Source of the DNA: Deltaproteobacteria bacterium
Lineage (GTDB): Bacteria > Desulfobacterota > Desulfobacteria > Desulfobacterales > QNYZ01
DNA length: 64,000 bases
Reading direction: 5' to 3'
Assembly (NCBI GenBank): GCA_003973265.1
Contig: QNYZ01000042.1
Span: forward strand, 50,684 to 114,683
Part shown: one piece after another, positions 31,781 through 40,031 of the stretch
How positions within the stretch are numbered: the first letter of the stretch is position 1
Layout: the number at the start of each line of letters is the position of its first letter
Translations under genes and position numbers: made by a program
The notes under the pieces: generated by a model
Databases searched by the model: none
Seen by the model: the letters and a program-made list of their open reading frames with translations, nothing else
Told to the model about the DNA's origin: nothing

Positions 31781-32365
31781 ATGATAAAAGATAATGTCAG
31801 AGAAAAAATATTACAATGCGGCGCCGCCATCATGTATCGCAAGGGATATAATGATGCTGGTATAAAAGAAATAACCGATGCGGCCGGTATTCCAAAAGGA
31901 TCGTTTTATAATTATTTTAAAAGCAAAGAGGAGTTTGCCATTTCGGCTCTCGACTATATGGGGCGGCAGAGCCAGCGCCGAATCAAATCTTACCTTTACG
32001 ACGCATCTAAACCGCCGGTTGATCGAATCATTGGTTTTTTTTCTGAGATGGTTGAAAAAAATATCCGTGAACTCAGATTTAAACAGGGGTGTTTTATTGG
32101 TAATCTCTGCCAGGAGATGGCCGATGTCAATGCGGCCATCGGTGCGAAAATCGATCAAATCTTCAAAAAATTTACCGCTATTCTATCCGAAGGGTTAGTC
32201 GAAGCCCAAAAAAATGGTGATGTGACAAGAGCATTTGATGCAGATCAATTAGCCGAATTTATTTTCAACAGCTGGGAAGGGGCCCTGATGCGGATGAAAG
32301 CCAGTCGCAGTGCTCAACCGTTGACTGCATTTATGGATATCCTGACCGGAGTATTACTAAAATAA
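31781..32365 (+). CDS. NemR-like TetR-family repressor
   Basis: A 194-residue regulator. The N-terminal helix-turn-helix is GYNDAGIKEITDAAGIPKG followed by the SFYNYFKSKEEFA signature of the TetR family. The ligand domain includes FKQGCFIGNLCQEMAD, aligning with the segment of E. coli NemR that holds its redox-sensing Cys. NemR senses electrophiles and reactive chlorine and represses nemA, and here an old yellow enzyme follows directly. The ATG at 31781 is used. An open frame upstream reaches 31604 but runs through the promoter. Autoregulation is suggested by the operator just ahead. Confidence 0.82.
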   Translation: MIKDNVREKILQCGAAIMYRKGYNDAGIKEITDAAGIPKGSFYNYFKSKEEFAISALDYMGRQSQRRIKSYLYDASKPPVDRIIGFFSEMVEKNIRELRFKQGCFIGNLCQEMADVNAAIGAKIDQIFKKFTAILSEGLVEAQKNGDVTRAFDADQLAEFIFNSWEGALMRMKASRSAQPLTAFMDILTGVLLK

Positions 32366-32390
32366 GGGGCAAAAAATTTTTCTAATAATC

Positions 32391-32409
32391 AAGACGACCG
32401 GTCATATAT
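32391..32409. promoter_or_regulatory. Second copy of the NemR-type operator, before the old yellow enzyme gene
   Basis: AAGACGACCGGTCATATAT, identical to 31753-31771, centred on the palindrome GACCGGTC. It lies 32 bases before the ATG of the oxidoreductase gene. TATATA at 32405-32410 could serve as a -10 element, with a weak -35. Two identical operators in one locus point to one repressor acting on both genes. Confidence 0.75.
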
Positions 32410-32440
32410 ATCATACCAAAGAATTTTCAGGAGAGATCTG

Positions 32441-33562
32441 ATGCAAAAAAATGAATTAACGAGGCCATTTGCTATAAAGTCGCTGTCATTGACGGGGCGT
32501 GTGGTGATGGCACCCATGACGCGGAGCTGGTCACCACAAAACATTCCGGGACCCGAAGTGGCCCGGTATTATCGCCGCCGGGCGGAAAACAATGTGGCAT
32601 TAATCATTACCGAGGGAACAGTTGTTGATCCGTCTGGTCATGCATATCCGAATGTACCGAATTTCTACGGAAAAAAATCATTGCAAGGCTGGAAAGGAGT
32701 CGTGGAAAAAGTCCACGAAGCGGGCGGAAAGATTTTTCCCCAATTGTGGCATGCCGGTAGCGTTCGCACTGCAGGTATGCCGCCTGATCCATCGGTATCA
32801 GGATACGGGCCATCGTCGGTGCTGCATCCGTCCATTAAAGAAGGAGATCTGCCACGTGAGATGTCTGGAAACGATATTGAAAATATGATTACGGCGTTTT
32901 CAAAAGCCGCTTACCAGGCCAAACGGATTGGGTTTGACGGTATTGAGCTTCACGGCGCTCATGGATATCTGATCGATCAATTTTTCTGGGAACGAACCAA
33001 TCATCGAACGGATTTTTATGGGGGCAGTACCATCGCCGACCGCACCCGATTTGCCGTGGATTTAATCCAGGCAGTACGACAACAAGTGGGAGTCGATTTT
33101 CCCATTTGTCTGAGGTTTTCCCAGTGGAAGCTCGGAGACTATGAGGCGAAACTGGCCCGGACACCCAAAGAGCTCGAGACCTTTTTAACGCCGCTGGTAA
33201 ATGCAGGCGTGGATATATTTCATTGCAGTACCCGTCGTTTTTTTGAACCCGAATTTTCCGGTGCAGAATTGAATCTGGCCGGATGGACCAAAAAAATAAC
33301 GACCAAACCGGTTATTTCCGTGGGCAGTGTCGGTATGAATACGGATTTTATCAGCGACCGGATATCACCGGAAGCCGATAAACCCCAACGCTCGAAAAAG
33401 ACGATCCGGTACTTGCTGGAACGGCTTGAGCGAGACGAGTTTGATTTAATCGCCATTGGCAGGTCGCTATTGGCCGATCCCGAGTGGGTTACGAAAGTGA
33501 TCGATGGTCGGTTTGAGGAAATCACCCCGTTTACAATGGAGAGTTTGAATACCTTGTCCTAA
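32441..33562 (+). CDS. Old yellow enzyme (NemA-like alkene reductase)
   Basis: A 373-residue FMN-dependent TIM-barrel enzyme that reduces activated C=C bonds and nitro compounds. Family marks are MAPMTRSW, ALIITEGTVV, FPQLWHAGSV, the substrate-binding His pair in GIELHGAHGYLIDQFF, RTDFYGGS and IAIGRSLLADPEWV. A GGAGAG site precedes the ATG. The upstream operator and NemR-like gene give the E. coli nemRA arrangement. The role is probably detoxification of quinones, maleimide-like electrophiles or aldehydes. Confidence 0.92.
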   Translation: MQKNELTRPFAIKSLSLTGRVVMAPMTRSWSPQNIPGPEVARYYRRRAENNVALIITEGTVVDPSGHAYPNVPNFYGKKSLQGWKGVVEKVHEAGGKIFPQLWHAGSVRTAGMPPDPSVSGYGPSSVLHPSIKEGDLPREMSGNDIENMITAFSKAAYQAKRIGFDGIELHGAHGYLIDQFFWERTNHRTDFYGGSTIADRTRFAVDLIQAVRQQVGVDFPICLRFSQWKLGDYEAKLARTPKELETFLTPLVNAGVDIFHCSTRRFFEPEFSGAELNLAGWTKKITTKPVISVGSVGMNTDFISDRISPEADKPQRSKKTIRYLLERLERDEFDLIAIGRSLLADPEWVTKVIDGRFEEITPFTMESLNTLS

Positions 33563-33584
33563 TTATCAATAAAGGAGGCGGATT

Positions 33585-34238
33585 ATGAAATTACAGGAAA
33601 AAATGGATGCCTATAAAAAGGAAATGCAGTCCCAGGCCTCCAGAGAAGCCCTTGATATTATGCATCAGGCCACCGAAACACTTCGAAAATCCGGTATTTT
33701 GGATCAAGTCGTCAAAGTTGGGGACAAAGCACCGGCATTCAGTCTTGAAAATACATCTGGTGATGTGATCAGCATGACCGGCTTACTATCCAGGGGACCC
33801 CTGGTTCTATCGTTTTATCGGGGTAAATGGTGACCTTACTGCAACCTGGAGCTGGACGCTCTCGGAAAGGTGGCCAACGAATTCAGTTCTCAGGGGGCAT
33901 CTCTCGTTGCGATTTCTCCCCAGGCAGTCATGTTTAACCGCGCCATGCAGGAGGAAAAGAACCTGACATTTGAAATGTTGAGTGATCCGGGGAATAAAAT
34001 CGCAGAAAGCTACGGGCTTAAATATCAGATGCCTGAAGATCTGATTAAAGTATACTCCCGGTTTGGTATCAATATCCCGGAACATAACGGAGATGATTCC
34101 TGGACCCTGCCGCTGCCGGCAAGACTGATTATCGATCCGGACCGCAACATTGTTGATGCCGAAATTGGCGTGGATTATACGGTTCGACCTGAACCGATGG
34201 ATACGCTTGAAAAATTGAAAGCATTTATGGGCAGATGA
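33585..34238 (+). CDS. Selenocysteine peroxiredoxin-like protein (AhpC/TSA family)
   Basis: A 217-residue thioredoxin-fold peroxidase. An in-frame TGA at 33831-33833 (codon 83) falls in the active site: SFYRGKW-U-PYCNLEL, where relatives have WCPYC. The rest of the frame runs intact to 34238, with LVAISPQ, FEMLSDPGNKIAESYGL and RLIIDPDRNIVDAEIGVDYTVRPEP. The first 60 residues are a charged helix followed by VGDKAPAFSLEN. A perfect AAAGGAGG lies before the ATG. Sec in place of the peroxidatic Cys would raise reactivity. It follows the NemR-controlled gene by 22 bases and is probably co-regulated. Confidence 0.92.
33831..33873 (+). promoter_or_regulatory. Candidate SECIS hairpin after the peroxiredoxin UGA
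   Basis: After the UGA at 33831-33833, GAGC (33849-33852) pairs with GCUC (33858-33861) around a UGGAC loop that carries a GG. Flanking ACCU (33844-33847) and AGGU (33868-33871) can extend the stem below an internal bulge. The loop sits about 20 bases after the UGA, inside the range for bacterial SECIS elements. Pairing was judged by eye. Confidence 0.5.
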
Positions 34239-34497
34239 GTCTCCATTGCGACGTTGAGATTCCAAACCTTAAACAGAGAAACAATCCAACCAAATAATTA
34301 CACCGAAAGGAAAATTGATAGCGGTCGTGTCAGAAAAATGAGACGGTCGATGAATTAAGGGGCTCGTTTAATTAGGGTAACCGATCCGATTTTAACGTCA
34401 GGTTTACGGCGCATCTGTTTCGATTGCGTATTTATTATCTGATATGGTAATGATTTAGATTCATAACTGAATCAAACAGATCAAGGTCGGTACCGGA

Positions 34498-35229
34498 ATG
34501 GACGAGAGTGTGGCAGGACAACAAAGAAGCGAATTTGGTATCACCCGGATCAGTAAAAAATTCGGGTCATACACGGCTTTACAGGATGTCTCTTTTTCAG
34601 TCATACCCGGCGAAATTTTGGGTCTGATCGGTCCCAATGGTGCCGGTAAATCCACTTTACTGGAATGTGTTGCCGGCTTGTTAACCGCTGCCACCGGCAC
34701 GGTCTGGTGGCAGGGAAGAATCCTTCCGCTCAAAAAACGCAAACAGGTGATCTGGTATCAACCTGACGCGACCCTGCCCTTTGCCCGCCAGCGGGTGGTA
34801 ACCACCCTGACATTTTTCCGCAAAATTCATTGCGCCAGCAAGGCGGATTTAAACCGGCTTGTCCGGCTGCTGGGGTTGTCGCCCGTGTTGAAAAAGCCGC
34901 TCGAAACCCTTTCAAAGGGGTTTCGTCGCCGGGTGCAGCTCGCCCTGGCCCTGCTCAGCAGACAGCCGTTGCTGATGCTGGATGAACCGTTTGATGGATT
35001 TGACATCCGGCAGACCCTGTCGATGATGGACCTGCTCCGGTCGTACCGGGATAAACGGTCCATGATTCTTTCCATCCACCAGTTGACCGAGGCGGAAAAA
35101 ATATGTAACCGGTTCCTTCTGCTGGATCAGGGGCGGGTGCTGGGTCTGGGTACCCTTGATGAGCTGCGCACACAGGCCGGCCTTACCGCAGATGCGAACC
35201 TGGAGGAGGTCTTTCTTGCCATTACCTGA
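34498..35229 (+). CDS. ABC-2 type transporter ATP-binding protein
   Basis: A 243-residue ABC ATPase. Walker A is GPNGAGKSTLLE, the signature is LSKGFRRRVQLALALLS, Walker B LLMLDEPFDGFD, with the H-loop in ILSIHQLTEAE. It resembles GldA/CcmA-type exporter ATPases. Its stop overlaps the start of the permease (TTG at 35216) by 14 bases, so the two are translated together. A 259-base gap before it holds no recognisable feature. Confidence 0.92.
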   Translation: MDESVAGQQRSEFGITRISKKFGSYTALQDVSFSVIPGEILGLIGPNGAGKSTLLECVAGLLTAATGTVWWQGRILPLKKRKQVIWYQPDATLPFARQRVVTTLTFFRKIHCASKADLNRLVRLLGLSPVLKKPLETLSKGFRRRVQLALALLSRQPLLMLDEPFDGFDIRQTLSMMDLLRSYRDKRSMILSIHQLTEAEKICNRFLLLDQGRVLGLGTLDELRTQAGLTADANLEEVFLAIT

Positions 35230-36583
35230 CACGACCTCCAAACCCCGGCTGGCCTGGATTATCCTGATCCAGGAGGTGCGCGGCCTGCTGATGTCGCCGG
35301 CGCTGTGGACCATGCTCATCGTGGTGTCGCTGCTGGTCGGATACAGTTTCCTGCAGGCGGTGGACCTGTTCAGCCGGGCCAGCCGGACGGCATTGTCGTA
35401 TGCCGAACTGGCACGCGGCATGAACCCTCAGGCGGGAATTTTCGTGCCCACGTTTGGTGCCTACTATCTCAGCCAGACCCTGCTTTTGCCCTTCGTTGCC
35501 ATCCGGCTGATCGGTCTGGATAAACAGAGCGGGGTGCTCAAACTGCTGCTACAGCTGCGCCTGTCAACTTTTTCTCTCTGTATTTTGAAAATTATGGCCA
35601 TGGGGCTGGTCTGGGGCGTCAGTATGATACCGGCTGCCATGGCGCTGTTTTTCTGGCACCGGCTGGGTGGCCATATTTTTGTACCTGAGCTGGCCGTATT
35701 ACTGGCCGGGCACGCGCTTTACTCGCTGATCGTAATCACCATCGCCATGTTTGCCGCCACCATCAGCGATTCTCTGCCCACGGCCGCCATGCTTTGCCTG
35801 GCGGCCACCCTGGGATCGTGGGTCCTGGACTTTGCCGCCAGCGGCCACGGCGGGATACTGGGCACCTTGGGCCAGGTCTCCCTGACCGGTATGTTGCGGC
35901 AATTTGAAAATGGATTGCTCTCAACGGGATATATCGCCGCTTTTCTGGCACTGGCCATACTGTTTTTTATGCTGACGGTGATCTGGCTGCATCCCGGCCG
36001 GCGCCGGTCCGCTAAAATCGGAAAATCGCTGGCCGTAATCGGACTGCTCGGCGCAGGGGCCGTCATGGCTATGTTGTCGCCGATATACACGGATGTGACT
36101 GAAAACCAGAGACATTCGTTTAACCCGGCCACCACACGGGCCTTGCGGCAATTATCCCGGACGTTGACAATAACCATCCATCTTAACCCGCAGGACAGCC
36201 GGTTGCTTGACATGGAGCAGGGGGTGCTGGCCCGGTTACGCCGAAGTGTTCAAAAATTGAACATACAGTATTCTCCGTCTTCATCAACCGGGTTATTTCA
36301 ACCTGCGGAATCGGATCAGTATGGACTGATCCAATACGAATATGGCGGAAAAAAAGATCAAAGTTATTCGAACAGCGAAAATGAAATCCTTTCCATTATC
36401 TATCACCTGGCCGGGATGACGGTGGTGCCCGATCCGGTTCCAGTTTATAAAGGGTATCCGCTGGTCGCGGATGCATCGGGCAGCCGGTGGTGGTTTTACC
36501 TCTACCTTCCATTGATTTTTTTATCCATCGGGGGGTATTGTTACCTGGATAAAAGCTGGCGAACAACACGACAGGGGGAGTAG
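35216..36583 (+). CDS. ABC-2 permease fused to a GldG-like domain
   Basis: A 455-residue membrane protein. I place the start at TTG 35216, because GGAGGAGG lies six bases upstream and the in-frame codons further up overlap the ATPase gene. The first ~280 residues are an ABC-2 membrane domain with about six helices (for example MLIVVSLLVGYSFLQAV, SLIVITIAMFAATIS). The extracytoplasmic part from about 300 (DVTENQRHSFNPATTRALRQ, TITIHLNPQDSRLLDME) is the GldG-type domain of uncharacterised auxiliary transporters. A final helix (FYLYLPLIFLSIGGY) closes the protein. The exported substrate is unknown. Confidence 0.82.
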   Translation: MPLPDTTSKPRLAWIILIQEVRGLLMSPALWTMLIVVSLLVGYSFLQAVDLFSRASRTALSYAELARGMNPQAGIFVPTFGAYYLSQTLLLPFVAIRLIGLDKQSGVLKLLLQLRLSTFSLCILKIMAMGLVWGVSMIPAAMALFFWHRLGGHIFVPELAVLLAGHALYSLIVITIAMFAATISDSLPTAAMLCLAATLGSWVLDFAASGHGGILGTLGQVSLTGMLRQFENGLLSTGYIAAFLALAILFFMLTVIWLHPGRRRSAKIGKSLAVIGLLGAGAVMAMLSPIYTDVTENQRHSFNPATTRALRQLSRTLTITIHLNPQDSRLLDMEQGVLARLRRSVQKLNIQYSPSSSTGLFQPAESDQYGLIQYEYGGKKDQSYSNSENEILSIIYHLAGMTVVPDPVPVYKGYPLVADASGSRWWFYLYLPLIFLSIGGYCYLDKSWRTTRQGE

Positions 36584-36584
36584 A

Positions 36585-37424
36585 ATGAAAAGAAAAATAA
36601 CGCTGATAACGGGTGCGGTGGTAATACTGGCCCTATTATCTTTGGGGGTGTACCAGAACTATTTTATCCCGGCCAGGGCACCGGATCAACTGGAATACCT
36701 GTCTGACGGACAGCCCCGGACAATCGGCATGGTATCGACGGCAAACGCCGGGGAAGCGGTAGCGTCCGTCAGCAGCGAGCCGGGGCAGGCGGTCTATGAT
36801 TTTTCCAAAGAAACGGTCGGGGCGCCTCCCAAAAGCTTTACGGCCGCCGTGGGCAACTGGATCATCGGCAGCGACGGAGACAATATCGTCCTGGTCGTGG
36901 ATGGTCGTAAATGGAAACGGGGCGTGGCCTCCGCCGGCCTGGCCGACAAGGCCCGGGCGCTGTACGGAGAACGATATGCGGAGTTTCTCGACAATGTGAC
37001 CGCCTATGCCTATTTTCCCTTTGCCGTGGCCGCCGGTGTTGACAATTTTACCAGCGGTGAGATTTCGGTTCGGTTTAAAGCCATTGCCGGCCGGATCGAT
37101 CAGGGGGCCGGGATTTTATTTGATCTGAAACCCAATGGCGACTACTATGCCCTGCGTGCCAACCCGCTGGAAAATAACCTGGTGCTGTGGCGTTATAAAC
37201 GGGGGCGGCGAAGCTCGGTCAGCTGGGTGCGTCACGTCAATACGCCGACCCGCAAGTGGCATACCTTGAAAATAGTGATAGATGGCAGCCAGATCAAAGG
37301 CTATGTGAACGGAAAGCAATACCTGTCCGAACGCCTGCCGGCCCCGGTCTCGGGAAAGGTCGGATTGTGGACCAAGGCCGACAGCGTGGTGTACTTCGAC
37401 GACTACCGGGTGAGCGTCCGGTGA
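36585..37424 (+). CDS. Membrane-anchored concanavalin/LamG-like protein
   Basis: A 279-residue protein with an N-terminal signal anchor (ITLITGAVVILALLSLGVY) and a C-terminal beta-sandwich of the 3-keto-disaccharide-hydrolase/LamG type (about 90-279). The strands read FTSGEISVRFKAIAG, GAGILFDLKPNGDYYALRA, KWHTLKIVIDGSQIKGYVNGK and GKVGLWTKADSVVYFDDYRV. The ATG is one base after the permease stop, following GGGGAG, making a three-gene transporter operon. It probably binds a glycan or lipid ligand outside the cytoplasmic membrane. No catalytic residues can be assigned. Confidence 0.8.
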   Translation: MKRKITLITGAVVILALLSLGVYQNYFIPARAPDQLEYLSDGQPRTIGMVSTANAGEAVASVSSEPGQAVYDFSKETVGAPPKSFTAAVGNWIIGSDGDNIVLVVDGRKWKRGVASAGLADKARALYGERYAEFLDNVTAYAYFPFAVAAGVDNFTSGEISVRFKAIAGRIDQGAGILFDLKPNGDYYALRANPLENNLVLWRYKRGRRSSVSWVRHVNTPTRKWHTLKIVIDGSQIKGYVNGKQYLSERLPAPVSGKVGLWTKADSVVYFDDYRVSVR

Positions 37425-37820
37425 GGTTTGGGTTGCTGCCGGAAAATGCAGAGCCGGGTACCCATTCCCATCATATTCATATGGGAAAGCGTCAACGCTT
37501 GGGATCCCTTGGGAAGCATTTTACCGAACATGGCGGACATGATGTCTTTTTTTTATTCCGCAGGGCGGTGATCCCCCAGAAGGTTAAAAACATGACGATC
37601 CGTTCATACATCACTGACGCACCGGTAGCGATGATAAATGAGGCCAGCACTTTGTCGAGATCACCGCTCAGAACGACCATGGAGAGATGGTCCTCGGGTG
37701 CATTTGCCTTAAGATCATCTATCTGCGCCTGAAGCGCCTCGATCTTTTTTCCAGTGTTTCAACAGATATAGCCACAGCTTGTTTCCTTTCAAGCAATTTT
37801 TTCAACGACTTCGCATCCAT
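37403..37820 (-). pseudogene. Decayed DsrE2/DrsH-like gene (two frameshifts, C-terminus missing)
   Basis: Read leftward from the ATG at 37820, three consecutive frames together spell a DsrE/F/H-like (DsrE2) protein. Frame 1 is MDAKSLKKLLERKQAVAISV. After the A6 run (37745-37750), frame 2 gives IEALQAQIDDLKANAP, then VVLSGDLDKVLASFIIATGA and the family mark MFLTFWGITALR. After the A8 run (37547-37554), frame 3 gives MFGKMLPKGSQALTLSHMN, then MMGMGTRL. The last third of the family, with the catalytic Cys region, is missing; the frame closes at 37403 inside the neighbouring gene. Homopolymer sequencing errors could explain the shifts but not the truncation. Confidence 0.8.
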
Positions 37821-37920
37821 CCGGGACGTAGCATAATAGGGATGGATTCGAGCGCTATAAATTCAATATAACTTTATATCAGGGTAAAGATAAGGCTCCC
37901 GGTAAGACGCAGAACCACGA

Positions 37921-37957
37921 AAAACCGGCGCGTACATGCCGTATACGCCGGTTTTTT
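37921..37957. terminator. Bidirectional rho-independent terminator
   Basis: AAAACCGGCG (37921-37930) pairs with CGCCGGTTTT (37946-37955) around a 15-base loop that can pair further inside, with a T-run on the plus strand and a matching A-run at the other end. It lies just past the dsrE-like stop and so probably ends the leftward Hdr/Qmo-like cluster. Confidence 0.75.
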
Positions 37958-38008
37958 AACCGTTCTGCAACGCAAATATGGAACCCAGATGTTTTTTTAA
38001 GATAGGTT

Positions 38009-38383
38009 CTAGTAGGTGAAAACAGCCTTGGCTTCCATTGATTTAACCACCAGTTCACCGCCGGCAATCGTTGTGGAGCCCTCGACCAATTCAGAGACGT
38101 CAATATTTCGTTCTTTGATGCAGGGGGCGCACACCTTCAATTCTCCGCCCAGCTCAAGAAAATCGTTCATGAGCTTTTTAACGGGGGGAAAACCACCACC
38201 ACGCAACATGGTATCCACATATCCTTTCAGACCCAGGTAAACACCGTTGCCCTGCAAAACGACAATTGCTTTTGTATCCATGGCCAGCGCGGCACAGGAT
38301 ATGGTAAATGGAATCGCAGCCTTTTCCGGGTCATCTCCGGCATGCGTGGCCAAAAGCAGAATGTATTCTTCTTGTTCAGACAT
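38009..38383 (-). CDS. DsrE-family sulfur-carrier protein
   Basis: A 124-residue soluble DsrE/F-like protein. The fold pattern is typical: EEYILLLATHAGDDPEKAAIPF, then DTKAIVVLQGNGVYLGLKGY, and a conserved Cys pair in LKVCAPCIKERNI that would carry persulfide. DsrE proteins exchange sulfur with TusA in sulfur oxidisers and reducers, and two TusA-like genes lie upstream in this cluster. AAAGGAG precedes the ATG. It is the last gene of the leftward cluster and is followed by the terminator at 37921. Confidence 0.88.
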   Translation of the reverse strand: MSEQEEYILLLATHAGDDPEKAAIPFTISCAALAMDTKAIVVLQGNGVYLGLKGYVDTMLRGGGFPPVKKLMNDFLELGGELKVCAPCIKERNIDVSELVEGSTTIAGGELVVKSMEAKAVFTY

Positions 38384-38434
38384 AATACGCTCCTTTGTTA
38401 AATAAATTATAATCTATTTTATTGTATTATCAGA

Positions 38435-39604
38435 TTACAGCGTCGAATTCAATGCACGCTCGCGGACCCGGATGAGATACTGGATCAACGGGCGGTAAAG
38501 TTGATGGGTCCATTTGGCGAAGGGGACTTCGATGACCAGCATGGGAACGGCGATCATCAGATGAATCACGTATATGTAGTAGGTTGAAAGGGGCAGCGCC
38601 AGCAAACGGGTAAAGTGAATCAAAATGCCGGTAAATGTGGTCAGCCAGAGCAGGATTAGAAAGGCCCAGTCCGAAGAGTGGGAGTGTTCATAAACCGGCT
38701 TGCTTTTTTTCAGGCGCCCAATGATCGCATATGTGGTCCCATAGAGGATGGCGAAGGTGGCATAGTATCCGACCAACCGGATTGGATGCCACAGGGGGTA
38801 GATTTCATCGCGCTGAAACCACCGAATTCCGACCACGACGAGAAGAAAAATAGAAGAATACCCGGTCATGATTAATAAATGGATCAACCATTGCTTTCGC
38901 TGGGAAGCAGTACCACAGGCATTGAACTGCTTCTGGGTAGTAAAATGGAGAAAAAACTCTTTTGCTTCGCGCAGGTACAGCGGCAGGGGAATACCCCGGA
39001 AAATCCGGTTTTGAAATTGTTGTTTTCCGCTCTGGCTGAGTTCTGGATACTGGTCTGGGTCGCCTATTATTCCTTTAAACATGCGGTATGCGTTGCTTAA
39101 AAGGAAGAACGAAAGAACCGCCAGCATCACGATATCGAGGATCTCGATAACGGTATTCGGCGCAAACACATTGAGGGCCACCCGATCGGTAAGCATCGGG
39201 CCATGATAGATAAAAAACCCGAGACCGACCAGTGCGGCAACGAATAAAATAGCCATTACCTCAAACAACTTGGACGTATAAAACAGGCGCGATATCCCCG
39301 TCCAGTCATACAAAGACGTCAGATAACGCCGCAGTCCCATCATGACTTCACCGGGATTGGCTTGTCGCGGGCAGGTGTCAGAGCAGTCCCCGCAATAGTA
39401 GCAGAGCCACGGCTCCGGGCTTTGCATCAGCTTCTCCCTGGCACCAATCTGCAGGTAGCGGATCACTTTTCTAGGAAAAGGTGCTGATTCGGTAGACAAC
39501 GAGCAGACCGCCGTGCAATTACCACAATTAAAACAGGTTTTGGCATCTTCAACACCAAATTTTTTCAGACTTAATATGAGTTCGGGATGAACGGCTGTAC
39601 CCAT
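38435..39604 (-). CDS. QmoC-like membrane subunit (HdrC/HdrE fusion)
   Basis: A quinone-facing subunit of about 389 residues. The N-terminal HdrC part carries two 4Fe-4S motifs, CFNCGNCTAVCSLS and CYYCGDCSDTCPR. The C-terminal part is a cytochrome b/NarI-like membrane domain of about six helices with His residues suited to haem (IHLLIMTGYSSIFLLVV, HFTRLLALPLSTYYIYVIHL). This is the layout of QmoC, the menaquinone-interacting subunit of the Qmo complex. I place the start at ATG 39604 (GGAG seven bases upstream, N-terminus as in QmoC). In-frame ATGs also exist at 39616 and 39691. Confidence 0.88.
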   Translation of the reverse strand: MGTAVHPELILSLKKFGVEDAKTCFNCGNCTAVCSLSTESAPFPRKVIRYLQIGAREKLMQSPEPWLCYYCGDCSDTCPRQANPGEVMMGLRRYLTSLYDWTGISRLFYTSKLFEVMAILFVAALVGLGFFIYHGPMLTDRVALNVFAPNTVIEILDIVMLAVLSFFLLSNAYRMFKGIIGDPDQYPELSQSGKQQFQNRIFRGIPLPLYLREAKEFFLHFTTQKQFNACGTASQRKQWLIHLLIMTGYSSIFLLVVVGIRWFQRDEIYPLWHPIRLVGYYATFAILYGTTYAIIGRLKKSKPVYEHSHSSDWAFLILLWLTTFTGILIHFTRLLALPLSTYYIYVIHLMIAVPMLVIEVPFAKWTHQLYRPLIQYLIRVRERALNSTL

Positions 39605-39680
39605 TTTTTTCTCCATCAGAACTGATTTAGGGTTGATACAAAATTGAATTGATTTTAACGGGAAATCAAAAACTGCAACA

Positions 39681-39971
39681 TTACGCATCAATTAGTTCAT
39701 ATTTGAAATAATCTCCATCCTTGGGACCTTCGGCAACCATGCCGTATTTTTTTAAGGTGGCAACAAAGACCATAACCCTGGAAGAAGGCATCTTCGTTGC
39801 CGCCGTGATTTCGGGCACCGTCTTTCCGCCGTCTTTCAATGCGTCTTTGATGGATTTAATATCTTTGTTCTGGGACTTAATGGCGCCCCGTACCCGATCA
39901 ATTGATTGCTTCCGCTGCTGGCGCAGGATCTTCATTGCCTCTTTGTCGGCTTGTTTTTTTTTATCACTCAT
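39681..39971 (-). CDS. Small winged-helix-like protein inside the Hdr/Qmo-like cluster
   Basis: A 96-residue basic protein. The first 50 residues are a charged helix (DKEAMKILRQQRKQSIDRVR). The rest resembles a winged helix: KTVPEITAATKMPSSRVMVFV is a helix-turn-helix, followed by LKKYGMVAEGPKDGDYFKYEL as a wing. Its stop lies 76 bases before the chosen QmoC-like start and overlaps its longer alternative. Similar small proteins are known in Hdr-type clusters of this phylum. Whether it binds DNA, a redox partner or the complex itself cannot be told. Confidence 0.75.
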   Translation of the reverse strand: MSDKKKQADKEAMKILRQQRKQSIDRVRGAIKSQNKDIKSIKDALKDGGKTVPEITAATKMPSSRVMVFVATLKKYGMVAEGPKDGDYFKYELIDA

Positions 39972-40031
39972 GTCGATACTACCTTCTTTTGCTTGGGCGC
40001 AGGTACAATGCGAAAATATACGAAACCGGAT

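Noticed and set aside
33585..34238. Peroxiredoxin as a broken gene
   Set aside because: Single UGA exactly at the catalytic Cys position, same frame on both sides, no other defect.
37745..37750. Programmed -1 frameshift in the DsrE2-like gene
   Set aside because: A second shift at an A8 run and a missing C-terminal third point to decay or sequencing error instead.
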